A stretch of 13,925 bases of DNA from JACVRX01 sp035697245. GTDB lineage: Bacteria; Actinomycetota; Actinomycetes; Jiangellales; Jiangellaceae. The DNA lies in contig DASSDH010000014.1 in NCBI GenBank assembly GCA_035697245.1, positions 1-13,925 of the forward strand. Reading direction: 5' to 3'. Position 1 is the first letter of the stretch; each line of letters opens with the position of its first letter. The position numbers and the translations under genes are program-made. Under the pieces are notes generated by a model. That model did no database searches. It was not told the origin of the DNA and worked only from the letters and a program-made list of their open reading frames with translations. Of this stretch, positions 7,689-13,925 are shown in pieces.

Positions 7689-7717
7689 ACCGTACGTCTC
7701 CGCGTCCATCTGCGCAA
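7689..7717 (-). promoter_or_regulatory. Candidate promoter of nrdR-nrdJ
   Basis: On the minus strand TTGCGC (7717-7712) and TACGGT (7694-7689) are separated by 17 bp and resemble -35 and -10 elements. Transcription would start near 7682, inside the first NrdR-box-like core, which is where a repressor site is expected. This is sequence resemblance only. The rest of the 7525-7806 gap holds the operator array and otherwise nothing I recognise. Confidence 0.38.
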
Positions 7718-7806
7718 CCGGTATCGGGCTCGTCTTCGCACCGTGTCCATCGCCGCAGGTCATGCCCTCGCGCAACGCTTGGCTCGGCGTGTCGCTCCGG
7801 CTTCGG

Positions 7807-8247
7807 CTACCGGCGCGGCACGACCAAGACGTCGCCAGGATGGATGTCCGCCGCTGATCCCAAGCCGTTCAGATCCACCATGGCATCGACGAGCACCCGG
7901 GGATCGGCAGTGGCATCGATGGACCGTGCCAACCCCCAGAGGGTGGTTCCCGCCTCGACGACGACGGTTGTGGTTGCCGTCGGCCGGTTCGAAGAGGTGC
8001 TGTCCAATTGCGTGATCGGCACCGCCGCAACGACAGCCAGCGCCAGCCAGGACAGTGCCACCACTGCTCTGCCTCGGGCCGAGAGCCGTGAACCACGCAG
8101 ATCCGGCGCGAACGAGTGATCGCACCGCACCGCCCTTGGTACGGCCCGGGATCGCTCTCGCACATCGCCTGCAGTACGGATCACCCGCATGGTCGGGGTG
8201 GCCCGCCCGATGGTTTGCGCTCTCGGCAGGATCGTCAGTGTTGCCAT
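7807..8247 (-). CDS. Membrane-anchored LysM domain protein, divergent from lexA
   Basis: A 146-residue protein: a cytoplasmic basic N-terminus (1-60), one membrane segment at about 61-79 (AVVALSWLALAVVAAVPI), a short Thr/Ser linker, then a LysM domain (about 95-143: VVVEAGTTLWGLARSI ... IHPGDVLVVP) that should lie outside and bind peptidoglycan. ATG 8247 is preceded by GGAGG with five bases of spacing. In mycobacteria the same position next to lexA and nrdR holds Rv2719c, a LysM-type SOS-induced protein linked to cell-division control, and corynebacteria have the functionally similar DivS. By position and architecture this is probably the counterpart, a damage-induced division inhibitor. No catalytic wall-hydrolase domain is visible, so that activity should not be assumed. 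Confidence 0.88.
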   Translation of the reverse strand: MATLTILPRAQTIGRATPTMRVIRTAGDVRERSRAVPRAVRCDHSFAPDLRGSRLSARGRAVVALSWLALAVVAAVPITQLDSTSSNRPTATTTVVVEAGTTLWGLARSIDATADPRVLVDAMVDLNGLGSAADIHPGDVLVVPRR

Positions 8248-8284
8248 CGCGGCCTCCGGTCCCCGTGCTCGTACAGTCGTTCGA

Positions 8285-8300
8285 TCGAACGCACGTACGA
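8285..8300. promoter_or_regulatory. SOS box (LexA operator), LysM-gene side
   Basis: TCGAAC-GCAC-GTACGA matches the actinobacterial/Gram-positive SOS consensus TCGAAC-N4-GTTCGA at 11 of 12 fixed positions. It lies 38 bases before the LysM gene start, so it would cover the promoter or early transcript of that gene. It overlaps the palindrome TTCGATCGAA. Confidence 0.75.
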
Positions 8301-8336
8301 GTTCTACAACGTGGCTCTGACAAAGTCGAGACACGT

Positions 8337-8352
8337 TCGAACAGGTGTTTGA
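8337..8352. promoter_or_regulatory. SOS box (LexA operator), lexA side
   Basis: TCGAAC-AGGT-GTTTGA matches TCGAAC-N4-GTTCGA at 11 of 12 positions. It lies 90 bases before the lexA start and touches the candidate -35 of lexA, as expected for autorepression. Its centre is 52 bp from the other box, about five helical turns. Confidence 0.82.
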
Positions 8353-8377
8353 TCGTGTCGGCCGACGCGACTACCGT
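8349..8377 (+). promoter_or_regulatory. Candidate lexA promoter
   Basis: TTGATC (8349-8354) and TACCGT (8372-8377) are 17 bp apart. The -35-like hexamer overlaps the end of the SOS box at 8337-8352, so LexA bound there would block polymerase. The -10 is weak, which is common in GC-rich actinomycetes. Confidence 0.4.
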
Positions 8378-8441
8378 CGGAGACGACAGGACTCGCCGGA
8401 ACCCGGCGACCACGACTCATCCATGGCCAGAGGAGGCCGGC

Positions 8442-9155
8442 GTGAGCAGGCAGCGCGGAGACAACCCGGAGCCAGGTGGCACGGTTCACCCCTTCCCCGA
8501 CACGTCGCAGGATGCGGAAGGACTCACCCCTCGGCAGCGGCGTGTGCTCGAGGTCATCCGCGACGCGCTCGAGCGTCGCGGGTATCCACCGTCGATGCGC
8601 GAGATCGGGAAGGCGGCCGGGCTGGCCAGTCCGTCGAGCGTCTCCCATCAGCTTCATGCGCTTGAGGCGAAGGGCTACATCCGCCGTGACGCCAACCTGC
8701 CGCGCGCGCTCGAGGTGCTCGATCCAGGCGAGCCTGCGCCCGTCTCGGCGATCGAGGAGACCGATCGTGAGCAGCGGCCGGCACCGTCGTACGTGCCCGT
8801 CGTGGGCCGCATCGCGGCCGGTGGACCGGTGCTCGCCGAACAGGCCATCGAGGAGGTGTTCCCACTCCCCCGCCAGCTCGTCGGCGAGGGCACGTTGTTC
8901 ATGCTGCGGGTCACCGGCGACTCGATGATCGATCTTGCCATTTGCGACGGTGACTGGGTCGTCGTGAGACAGCAACCGGTTGCCGAGAACGGCGAAATCG
9001 TCGCGGCGATGATCGAGGGTGAAGCGACGGTAAAGACCTACAAGCGGCGCGACGGCCACGTGTGGTTGATGCCCCACAACCCTGCCTATGACCCGATCGA
9101 CGGCGACGAGGCGACGATCCTCGGCCGCGTCGTCGCGGTGATGAGAAGAGTGTGA
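8442..9155 (+). CDS. lexA: SOS-response repressor LexA (self-cleaving)
   Basis: A 237-residue protein. The N-terminal winged helix covers about 28-92 (LTPRQRRVLEVIRDALERRG, then the recognition region LASPSSVSHQLHALEAKGYI). The autocleavage site is Ala126-Gly127 in VVGRIAAGGP, with catalytic Ser161 (VTGDSMID) and Lys198 (ATVKTY) of the S24 peptidase domain. It represses DNA-damage genes until RecA filaments trigger self-cleavage. The start is GTG 8442 with AGAGGAGG just ahead; the same frame stays open far upstream, but that part lies in the control region. An N-terminal extension of about 27 residues before the DNA-binding domain is usual in actinomycetes. It is divergent from the LysM gene and controlled by SOS boxes between them. 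Confidence 0.97.
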   Translation: MSRQRGDNPEPGGTVHPFPDTSQDAEGLTPRQRRVLEVIRDALERRGYPPSMREIGKAAGLASPSSVSHQLHALEAKGYIRRDANLPRALEVLDPGEPAPVSAIEETDREQRPAPSYVPVVGRIAAGGPVLAEQAIEEVFPLPRQLVGEGTLFMLRVTGDSMIDLAICDGDWVVVRQQPVAENGEIVAAMIEGEATVKTYKRRDGHVWLMPHNPAYDPIDGDEATILGRVVAVMRRV

Positions 9156-9160
9156 CTCCT

Positions 9161-9190
9161 CCCCGGGCGGATGCGGTTCCACGGCCGGGG
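9161..9190 (+). terminator. Inverted repeat after lexA, weak terminator candidate
   Basis: CCCCGG (9161-9166) can pair with CCGGGG (9185-9190) over an 18-base loop. It lies between the lexA stop and the next gene. The loop is long and no T-run follows, so this is only a possibility. Confidence 0.25.
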
Positions 9191-9226
9191 TAGCGGGTAG
9201 TGACACTGCGGAAGGAGGCGGTTGTC

Positions 9227-9484
9227 GTGCCCAGATCGAGCATCAAGGACGAGAAGACCTATCGGAAGCTGCGCCAAAAGGGCGAGAGCAAGGAGAAGGC
9301 GGCGCGGATCAGCAACGCGGCAGCGGCCGAAGGCACGTCGAAGGTCGGTCGGCGAGGGGGCAAGAGTGGCAGCTACGACGACTGGTCCAAGGCCGACCTG
9401 CAGAAGAAGGCAAAGGACGTCGGGATCAATGGTCGGTCGTCGATGAACAAGAGCGAACTCGTCAAGGCGCTGCGGAACCACTAA
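9227..9484 (+). CDS. Small DUF7218-like protein with Rho-N/SAP-like C-terminal motif
   Basis: An 85-residue, strongly charged protein. The first part (SSIKDEKTYRKLRQKGESKEKAARISNAAA, about 3-33) matches what I recall of small actinobacterial proteins annotated as DUF7218 or plasmid-stabilisation-like. A Gly-rich link, VGRRGGKSGSYDDW (about 40-53), leads to a helix-turn-helix of Rho N-terminal/SAP type (LQKKAKDVGINGRSSMNKSELVKAL, 57-81), a fold that in other proteins binds nucleic acid. GTG 9227 is preceded by AAGGAGG with eight bases of spacing; an in-frame GTG at 9200 is possible but has no such site. It follows lexA by 71 bp and might be co-transcribed. Its end overlaps the dinG end by 23 bp on the other strand. 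The function is unknown; nucleic-acid binding is an inference. Confidence 0.82.
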   Translation: MPRSSIKDEKTYRKLRQKGESKEKAARISNAAAAEGTSKVGRRGGKSGSYDDWSKADLQKKAKDVGINGRSSMNKSELVKALRNH

Positions 9485-11468
9485 GCGCATGCCGTTCGGC
9501 GAGCCGCTGCAATGCCGCGATGACAACTGGCCGGTCGGTAGTGAACCACATCGGTGGCAGTGATGCTCGCAGGAATGCTCCGTAACGCGCGCGGACCAAC
9601 CGTGGATCGAGGACCGCGACGACTCCGCGGTCGCTGGCCCGCCGGATCAACCGCCCCGCGCCTTGGGCCAGCAGCAACGCTGCGTGGGTAGCGGCCACGG
9701 ACATGAAGCCGTTTCCCCCTGCTCGCTCTACCGCTAGCTGCCGCGCCGACTGAAGTGGGTCGTCCGGGCGAGGGAAGGGCAACCGGTCTATCACGACAAG
9801 CTGGCAGGCGCCGCCGGGCACGTCGACGCCTTGCCACAGGGACAAGGTGCCGAACAACGATGTCTGCTCCTCCTCGGCGAACCGTCGCACCAACGTCGCC
9901 ACGACGTCATCGCCCTGGCAGAGCAGCGGAAGGTCGGGAACACGCGTCCGTAACTGCGCAGCCGCCTCATCCGCCGCTCGCCGCGACGAGAACAGGCCCA
10001 GGGTCCGTCCACCAGCAGCACTCATGAGCTCGGCCAGCTGGTCCAAGGCTGCCGGCCGCAGGCCGTCGCGACCGGGCGGCGGGAGATCACGGGCGACGTA
10101 CAGGATCGCCTGCCTCGCGTAGTCGAACGGGGATCCCACGTCGAGGCTGCGATATGCCGGTGCGTCGTCACCGGTCAGCCCGAAGGAATTCGCGATCGCC
10201 TCAAACGAACCGCCGAGTTGCATCGTCGCGGATGTCGCCACGACCGTAGATGATCGAAACAGCCGGTCGCGCAGCAATGCTGCGACCGACAAGGGAGCGA
10301 TCCGGAGCCGGCGTGAGCCACCGTCGCGGTCCTCGACCCAGATCACGTCGCCCCCGGAGTGGGCAGCCATTCGTTCGGCGATTGCGAAGACTTTGTCAAC
10401 CATCGCCTTCGCGGCCCGCCGACCGGCGTCGACGTCGGATTCACCGCCGGCGCCGGCTCGCGTCGCGAACCCTGACTGAACCGTCCGAACGGCGGCACCA
10501 ACCGACCCCACCGCCGCCGCCAGGCCATCGGGCAGCTCATCGAGCCGGCCAGGCTCGACTTCGGCCAACGCGTGGCGCAGGATCCCCCCACTCTCGGCCA
10601 GGTCGTCGGACCCGTCCGAGCCGGCGAACGACCGGGACCGTTTGGCCGCCAATTCGACCAGGCCGGGCGACAGGTCCGCGGTCGCGATGCTGGTCACCCG
10701 GGCCGCAAGCTCATGACCTTCGTCGACCACGACGACGTCGTGATCGGGCAATACCGGAACTCCTTCCGTAGCATCGATCGCGAGCAGAGCGTGGTTAGTG
10801 ACGATGACGTCCACATCACCAGCGCGCTCCCGGGCGCGTTCGGCGAAACACTCGGCGCCATATGGGCATTTCCCCGCACCAAGGCATTCCTGCGCGGTCA
10901 CCGAGACCTGCGCCCACGCGCGGTCGCTGATGCCCGGTTCGAGCCGATCCCGATCCCCGGTTGCCCGGGCCAATGCCTGGTCCTCGGCCCAGTTCCGGGC
11001 TCGCACCACCTCGGCGCCCACCGCGGTCGAGGACACCTCGGCGACCGGTACCAGCTCGCCCTGGTCGTCGGGGACGCCCTCCCGGACCCGGTGCAGACAC
11101 GCGTAGTTTGATCGGCCCTTCAGGGTCGCCCACCCGAGCGGACGGCCTAGCTCCGGCTCCACGGCACCGGCAAGCAACGGTAGGTCGCGATCGACGAGCT
11201 GCGCCTGCAAGGCCAACGTGGCAGTGGCGATGATGGCCGGTTTGTCCGCCGCATCGGCGTAGAGCAATGCCGGCACGAGGTACGCGAGCGACTTGCCCGT
11301 CCCGGTTCCCGCCTGCACCAGCAGATGCTCGGCCTCCGTCATGGCAGCCGCCACCGCCTCGGCCATCTCCATCTGACCGGGCCGCTCGCTGCCGCCCAGG
11401 GCTTCGACCGCAGCGGAGAGCAGAGTACGAACTCGATCTGGGTCCATCGCCTTGGACTCGTCGTCCAC
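9462..11468 (-). CDS. dinG: ATP-dependent DNA helicase, DinG/YoaA (XPD-like, Fe-S) type
   Basis: A 668-residue superfamily 2 helicase. Walker A is QAGTGTGKS (52-60), the Walker B box is VVDEGHE (247-253; DEGH rather than DEAH), motif III is ATSATM (411-416), SLWQGVDVPG lies at 543-552, and motif VI is QGAGRLIR (602-609). Four cysteines, Cys124, Cys195, Cys201 and Cys207, are spaced like the 4Fe-4S cluster of XPD/DinG helicases. These enzymes unwind DNA 5' to 3' and act on replication-blocking structures such as R-loops or G-quadruplexes. It belongs to the DinG/YoaA branch; no exonuclease domain is fused. The start may be GTG 11468 or ATG 11447; neither has a strong Shine-Dalgarno sequence. 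I see no SOS box in the 73-bp gap shared with the divergent peptidase gene, so LexA control is not supported here despite the name. Confidence 0.93.
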   Translation of the reverse strand: MDDESKAMDPDRVRTLLSAAVEALGGSERPGQMEMAEAVAAAMTEAEHLLVQAGTGTGKSLAYLVPALLYADAADKPAIIATATLALQAQLVDRDLPLLAGAVEPELGRPLGWATLKGRSNYACLHRVREGVPDDQGELVPVAEVSSTAVGAEVVRARNWAEDQALARATGDRDRLEPGISDRAWAQVSVTAQECLGAGKCPYGAECFAERARERAGDVDVIVTNHALLAIDATEGVPVLPDHDVVVVDEGHELAARVTSIATADLSPGLVELAAKRSRSFAGSDGSDDLAESGGILRHALAEVEPGRLDELPDGLAAAVGSVGAAVRTVQSGFATRAGAGGESDVDAGRRAAKAMVDKVFAIAERMAAHSGGDVIWVEDRDGGSRRLRIAPLSVAALLRDRLFRSSTVVATSATMQLGGSFEAIANSFGLTGDDAPAYRSLDVGSPFDYARQAILYVARDLPPPGRDGLRPAALDQLAELMSAAGGRTLGLFSSRRAADEAAAQLRTRVPDLPLLCQGDDVVATLVRRFAEEEQTSLFGTLSLWQGVDVPGGACQLVVIDRLPFPRPDDPLQSARQLAVERAGGNGFMSVAATHAALLLAQGAGRLIRRASDRGVVAVLDPRLVRARYGAFLRASLPPMWFTTDRPVVIAALQRLAERHALSGSAAP

Positions 11469-11541
11469 CAGGTCACGCTATCGGGCACTCCACGACGGTC
11501 CCGTGCGCCGATGTCAGCGGCCTCGTGATGGGATCGGCATC

Positions 11542-13395
11542 GTGACGACTGCCTACGACGCCGTGCCGCTGATCCCTCGAGACGTCCTTTTCGGCAATCC
11601 GGAGCGCATCTCCCCCGCGTTGTCTCCGGATGGCACGCAGCTGGGATTCATCGCCCCGGACGACGGCGTCCTCAACGTCTGGGTGGGTCCCGCTGATGAC
11701 CCGTCCGCGGCAAAGCCGGTGACCCACGATCGCGGTCGCGGAATCCGGACCTTCGCGTTCTGCCATGACGATCGCACGCTCGGCTACCAGCAGGACACCG
11801 ACGGTAACGAGGACTGGCGGTTGTACCGGCTCGACCTGGGAACCGGAGAATCGCAGCTGGTGACGCCAGGCGACGGTGTCCAGGCGATGGTGCTCGCGCA
11901 CAATCGGTGGCATCCGACGACGGTGTTGATCGGGCTCAACGCCGACAACCCGATGCTGCACGACGTCTACCGCCTCGACCTCGAGACCGGAGCGTTCGAC
12001 AAGATCGAGACCAATCCCGGATATGCCGCGTGGCTCATCGATTCCGACCTCGCGGTTCGCGGCGGCGTGGCGATGACGCCGGAGGGAGGCGCGGTCGTCC
12101 ATCTGCGCGACCTGTCCACCGGCCACGACGAGCCGTGGCTCGACATTCCGCCCGAGGATCTGGTGACGACGGGGGTGCACGGCTTCAGCCGCGATGGGTC
12201 GACAGCCTTCGTCCTCTCCAGTGTGGGGGTGAACGCCGCCCGGCTGTTGCGCGTGGAGCTCGCAACCGACGCGGAGACCGTCCTCGCGGAGGAATCCCAG
12301 CACGACGTGGCCTATCTGCTGTCGGACCCGGACACGCTGGAACCGCAGTCCGTTGTCTTCCTGGCCGAGCGCGAGCAGTGGATCCACCTCGATCCCGCGG
12401 TGGGTGTGGAGATCGATGAGTTGCGGGCCCGGCTGTCAGGCGAGATCGGCATCTCCCGATCCGAACGAACCGACCGGCGCTGGCTGGTGTCCGACACACC
12501 GTCCGACGGACCCGTGCGCTACTACGTGTACGACCGGGACGATACGTCGCTGACCTTCCTGTTCGCACACAAGCCGGCGCTGGATGAGTACGAGCTTGCG
12601 GTCATGGAACCGTTCTCGTTCCAGGCCCGCGACGGTCTCACCATCCAGGGCTACGTGACCTACCCCCGCGGGGTCGAACCGGCGGCATTGCCAGCTGTCG
12701 TCAATGTGCACGGCGGGCCGTGGCACCGCGACGTCTGGGGCTTCGACCCCGAAGCGCAGTGGCTGGCCAACCGCGGTTACGCATGCGTCCAGGTCAATTA
12801 CCGCGGGTCGACCGGGTACGGCAAGGCTTTCGGCAATGCAGGTGACCGCGAGTGGGGGCGCGCGATGCACACCGACCTGCTCGACGCCGTCAACCACCTT
12901 GTCGTCGAAGGCCGCATCGACGCCGACCGGGTGGGCATCTACGGGGGATCGTACGGCGGATATGCCGCGCTGGTCGGAGCCGCCTTCACTCCTGGGGTGT
13001 TTCGCTGTGCGGTGGACATGGTGGGGCCGTCGAGCCTCATCACACTGATCGAGTCGGTGCCGGAGTACTGGAAGCCGATGATCGCGTTGTTCCACACCAA
13101 GGTGGGCAATCCCGAGACCGAGCGAGATTTCCTCTGGGAACGCTCGCCACTCTCCCGTGTCGACGACATCACAATCCCGCTGCTCATCGCGCAAGGCAAG
13201 AATGACCCGCGGGTCAAGGTCGTCGAGGCGGAGCAGATCGTCGCGGCGCTGACCGAGAAGGGTATCGACCACGAGTACCTGCTATTCGAGGACGAGGGTC
13301 ACGGTCTGGCCAGGCCGGAGAACCGCGAGCGCTTCTATGCCGCGGTCGAGCGCTTTCTTGCCCAGCATCTCGGCGGCCGACAGCAACCGGAGTGA
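11542..13395 (+). CDS. S9 family (prolyl oligopeptidase-type) serine peptidase
   Basis: A 617-residue protein of two parts. Residues of about 20-340 have repeating blade-like segments (SPDGTQLGFIAPDDGVLNVWV, VYRLDLETGAF) expected of a beta-propeller that limits access to the active site. Residues of about 355-610 are an alpha/beta hydrolase with oxyanion motif HGGP (390-393), nucleophile Ser470 in GGSYGG, Asp555 in KNDPRV and His587 in EGHG. This is the acylaminoacyl-peptidase/DPP-like layout, which cleaves short peptides. No signal peptide is seen, so it should be cytosolic. I chose GTG 11542 because similarity-like sequence (IPRDVLFGNPERISPALSPDG) begins just after it; the frame is open from 11452, but that stretch overlaps dinG. 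The Shine-Dalgarno sequence is weak (GATGGGAT). It is transcribed away from dinG. Confidence 0.92.
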   Translation: MTTAYDAVPLIPRDVLFGNPERISPALSPDGTQLGFIAPDDGVLNVWVGPADDPSAAKPVTHDRGRGIRTFAFCHDDRTLGYQQDTDGNEDWRLYRLDLGTGESQLVTPGDGVQAMVLAHNRWHPTTVLIGLNADNPMLHDVYRLDLETGAFDKIETNPGYAAWLIDSDLAVRGGVAMTPEGGAVVHLRDLSTGHDEPWLDIPPEDLVTTGVHGFSRDGSTAFVLSSVGVNAARLLRVELATDAETVLAEESQHDVAYLLSDPDTLEPQSVVFLAEREQWIHLDPAVGVEIDELRARLSGEIGISRSERTDRRWLVSDTPSDGPVRYYVYDRDDTSLTFLFAHKPALDEYELAVMEPFSFQARDGLTIQGYVTYPRGVEPAALPAVVNVHGGPWHRDVWGFDPEAQWLANRGYACVQVNYRGSTGYGKAFGNAGDREWGRAMHTDLLDAVNHLVVEGRIDADRVGIYGGSYGGYAALVGAAFTPGVFRCAVDMVGPSSLITLIESVPEYWKPMIALFHTKVGNPETERDFLWERSPLSRVDDITIPLLIAQGKNDPRVKVVEAEQIVAALTEKGIDHEYLLFEDEGHGLARPENRERFYAAVERFLAQHLGGRQQPE

Positions 13396-13624
13396 TCGTT
13401 CGGATAATCAACGGAGCTTCGCGGCCTAGCCGCTGTGATCGACGTGAAGTTTACAGCGCAGCCGCCATGATCACGCGAGCTTTACGGCGCAGCCGCGATG
13501 ATCCAAGGGGAAGTTGCGGCGCCCCGACACCACGAAGGTCACACGGCCGCGGCGCACGGTGATCCACGTGAATGCAGCGGCGTAGTCGCGGTGATCCAGA
13601 CAAGCCAATTGCTTGCAGCCACAT
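13393..13624. repeat. Degenerate tandem repeat array, 31-32 bp unit
   Basis: Units begin with TGATC (one TAATC) at 13405, 13436, 13468, 13499, 13560 and 13592, with a degenerate TGACG at 13624. The spacings are 31, 32, 31, 61 (a double unit), 32 and 32. A rough unit is TGATC-CACGTGAAG-TTTACGGCGCAGCCGCG, split here at loosely conserved places. The second half forms a small stem in several units: GCGGC-CTA-GCCGC (13421-13433), CGGC-GCA-GCCG (13485-13495) and GCGGC-GTA-GTCGC with a G-U pair (13577-13589). The first TGATC overlaps the peptidase stop codon. This array fills most of the 13396-13719 gap, and I see no gene in it. Confidence 0.8.
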
Positions 13625-13680
13625 GACGCTATCCACCGGGGGCTAGTGGCTCGTATCCGCTTTCCACAGTCCAGGTGCTG

Positions 13681-13697
13681 GGAGTTTCGACAACTCC
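13681..13697. repeat. Short perfect inverted repeat before the last gene
   Basis: GGAGTT (13681-13686) and AACTCC (13692-13697) flank TCGAC. It lies 22 bases before the ATG of the AbiEi-like gene, so it could be an operator for it or a hairpin in its leader. There is no T-run. Nothing else recognisable lies between 13625 and 13719. Confidence 0.35.
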
Positions 13698-13719
13698 AAC
13701 GTCAGCCCACGCTGCGTGT

Positions 13720-13925
13720 ATGCAGATAGCCGTTCAGTTCCGCCAGCTTGCCGCCGCGCAGGACGGGCTTGTGACCCGCCGTCAGGCCCTCGAGTGCGGC
13801 GTCTCAATCGACGCCTTGCGCCACGCCGTCGGAAAGGGGTGGCAGCGGGTGGTTACCGGCGTGCATGCGACATTCACCGGTCCTTTGCAGGAACGCCACC
13901 TGGTCCGGGCCGCTCTGCTGTATGC
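13720..13925 (+). CDS. AbiEi-like antitoxin-domain protein, possibly DUF559/endonuclease-like (C-terminus outside window)
   Basis: The first 68 codons are visible and open to the window end. FRQLAAAQDGLVTRRQALECG (about 7-27) followed by VSIDALRHAVGKGWQRVVTGVHATFTGPL (28-56) is the winged-helix pattern seen at the start of type IV AbiEi-family antitoxin-domain proteins: a helix, DGLVTRRQ, a second helix, then a GWQRV-GVH-TF beta wing. In actinomycetes many proteins with this start continue into a DUF559/Vsr-like nuclease fold and are not paired with any toxin. The missing C-terminus decides which this is. ATG 13720 is the first in-frame start after the gap; no clear Shine-Dalgarno sequence is visible. 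The gene lies 324 bp beyond the peptidase, after the tandem repeats. Confidence 0.72.
   Translation, partial: MQIAVQFRQLAAAQDGLVTRRQALECGVSIDALRHAVGKGWQRVVTGVHATFTGPLQERHLVRAALLY

Noticed and set aside
7680..7763. A 27-codon minus-strand reading frame (ATG 7763, TAG at 7682-7680) that could be a leader peptide before nrdR
   Set aside because: Its candidate Shine-Dalgarno sequence is too close to the ATG, it covers the candidate nrdR promoter, and its composition shows nothing gene-like.
7525..7806. Cobalamin riboswitch upstream of the B12-dependent reductase
   Set aside because: I looked for a B12-box-like core in the nrdR leader and did not see one, and the space holds NrdR-box-like sites instead. 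A covariance-model search would settle it.
11469..11541. SOS box between dinG and the S9 peptidase gene
   Set aside because: I see no TCGAAC-N4-GTTCGA-like sequence in this 73-bp gap.
13393..13624. CRISPR array
   Set aside because: The units are adjacent and degenerate along their whole length; there are no conserved repeats with unique spacers and no cas genes.
13451..13636. A 61-codon minus-strand reading frame across the repeats
   Set aside because: It simply reads through the tandem repeat units, has no recognisable domain, and its composition follows the repeat.

Overview
The window is GC-rich throughout. Its start codons are often GTG, its gene content is compact, and it carries a typical actinomycete block: nrdJ and nrdR on one strand, then a LysM membrane protein divergent from lexA, with an actinobacterial-type SOS operator (TCGAAC-N4-GTTCGA class) between them. 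An F420-type (Ddn family) oxidoreductase and a DUF7218-like small protein fit the same assignment. I read it as chromosomal DNA of a high-GC Actinomycetota; I cannot name the genus.

Layout, left to right. Positions 1-2289, minus strand: a three-gene set read right to left, a HIT-like protein (2289-1684), a class I/II PLP aminotransferase (1612-425) and a SAM-dependent methyltransferase (432-1, cut by the window edge and overlapping the aminotransferase stop). Positions 2330-2767, plus strand: a Ddn-family protein. Positions 2842-6951, minus: nrdJ, the adenosylcobalamin-dependent (class II) ribonucleotide reductase, interrupted by a 408-residue intein (4624-5847) placed directly in front of the thiyl-radical cysteine. 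Positions 7039-7524, minus: nrdR, the RNR repressor, preceded by a candidate promoter and three NrdR-box-like sites. Positions 7807-8247, minus: a membrane-anchored LysM protein. Positions 8442-9155, plus: lexA, sharing a 194-bp divergent control region with the LysM gene that holds two SOS boxes. Positions 9227-9484, plus: a small DUF7218-like protein, overlapping tail to tail with a DinG-type helicase gene (11468-9462, minus). Positions 11542-13395, plus: an S9 family prolyl-oligopeptidase-type peptidase. Positions 13393-13624: degenerate 31-32 bp tandem repeats. Positions 13720-13925, plus: the N-terminus of a protein with an AbiEi-like winged-helix domain, cut by the window end.

Taken together, the central part is a DNA-replication/damage module. 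LexA controls itself and the divergent LysM gene (a probable cell-division or wall-acting SOS product). The next genes on the LysM strand are the RNR regulator and the RNR itself, so damage response and dNTP supply are neighbours. DinG, a damage-associated helicase in other bacteria, lies close by.

The most unusual item is the NrdJ intein. It separates the active-site Asn-Pro from Cys-x-Glu, so the enzyme cannot exist without splicing. Its penultimate residue is Arg instead of the usual His. I see no CRISPR array, rRNA, tRNA, IS element or clear multi-gene defence system.
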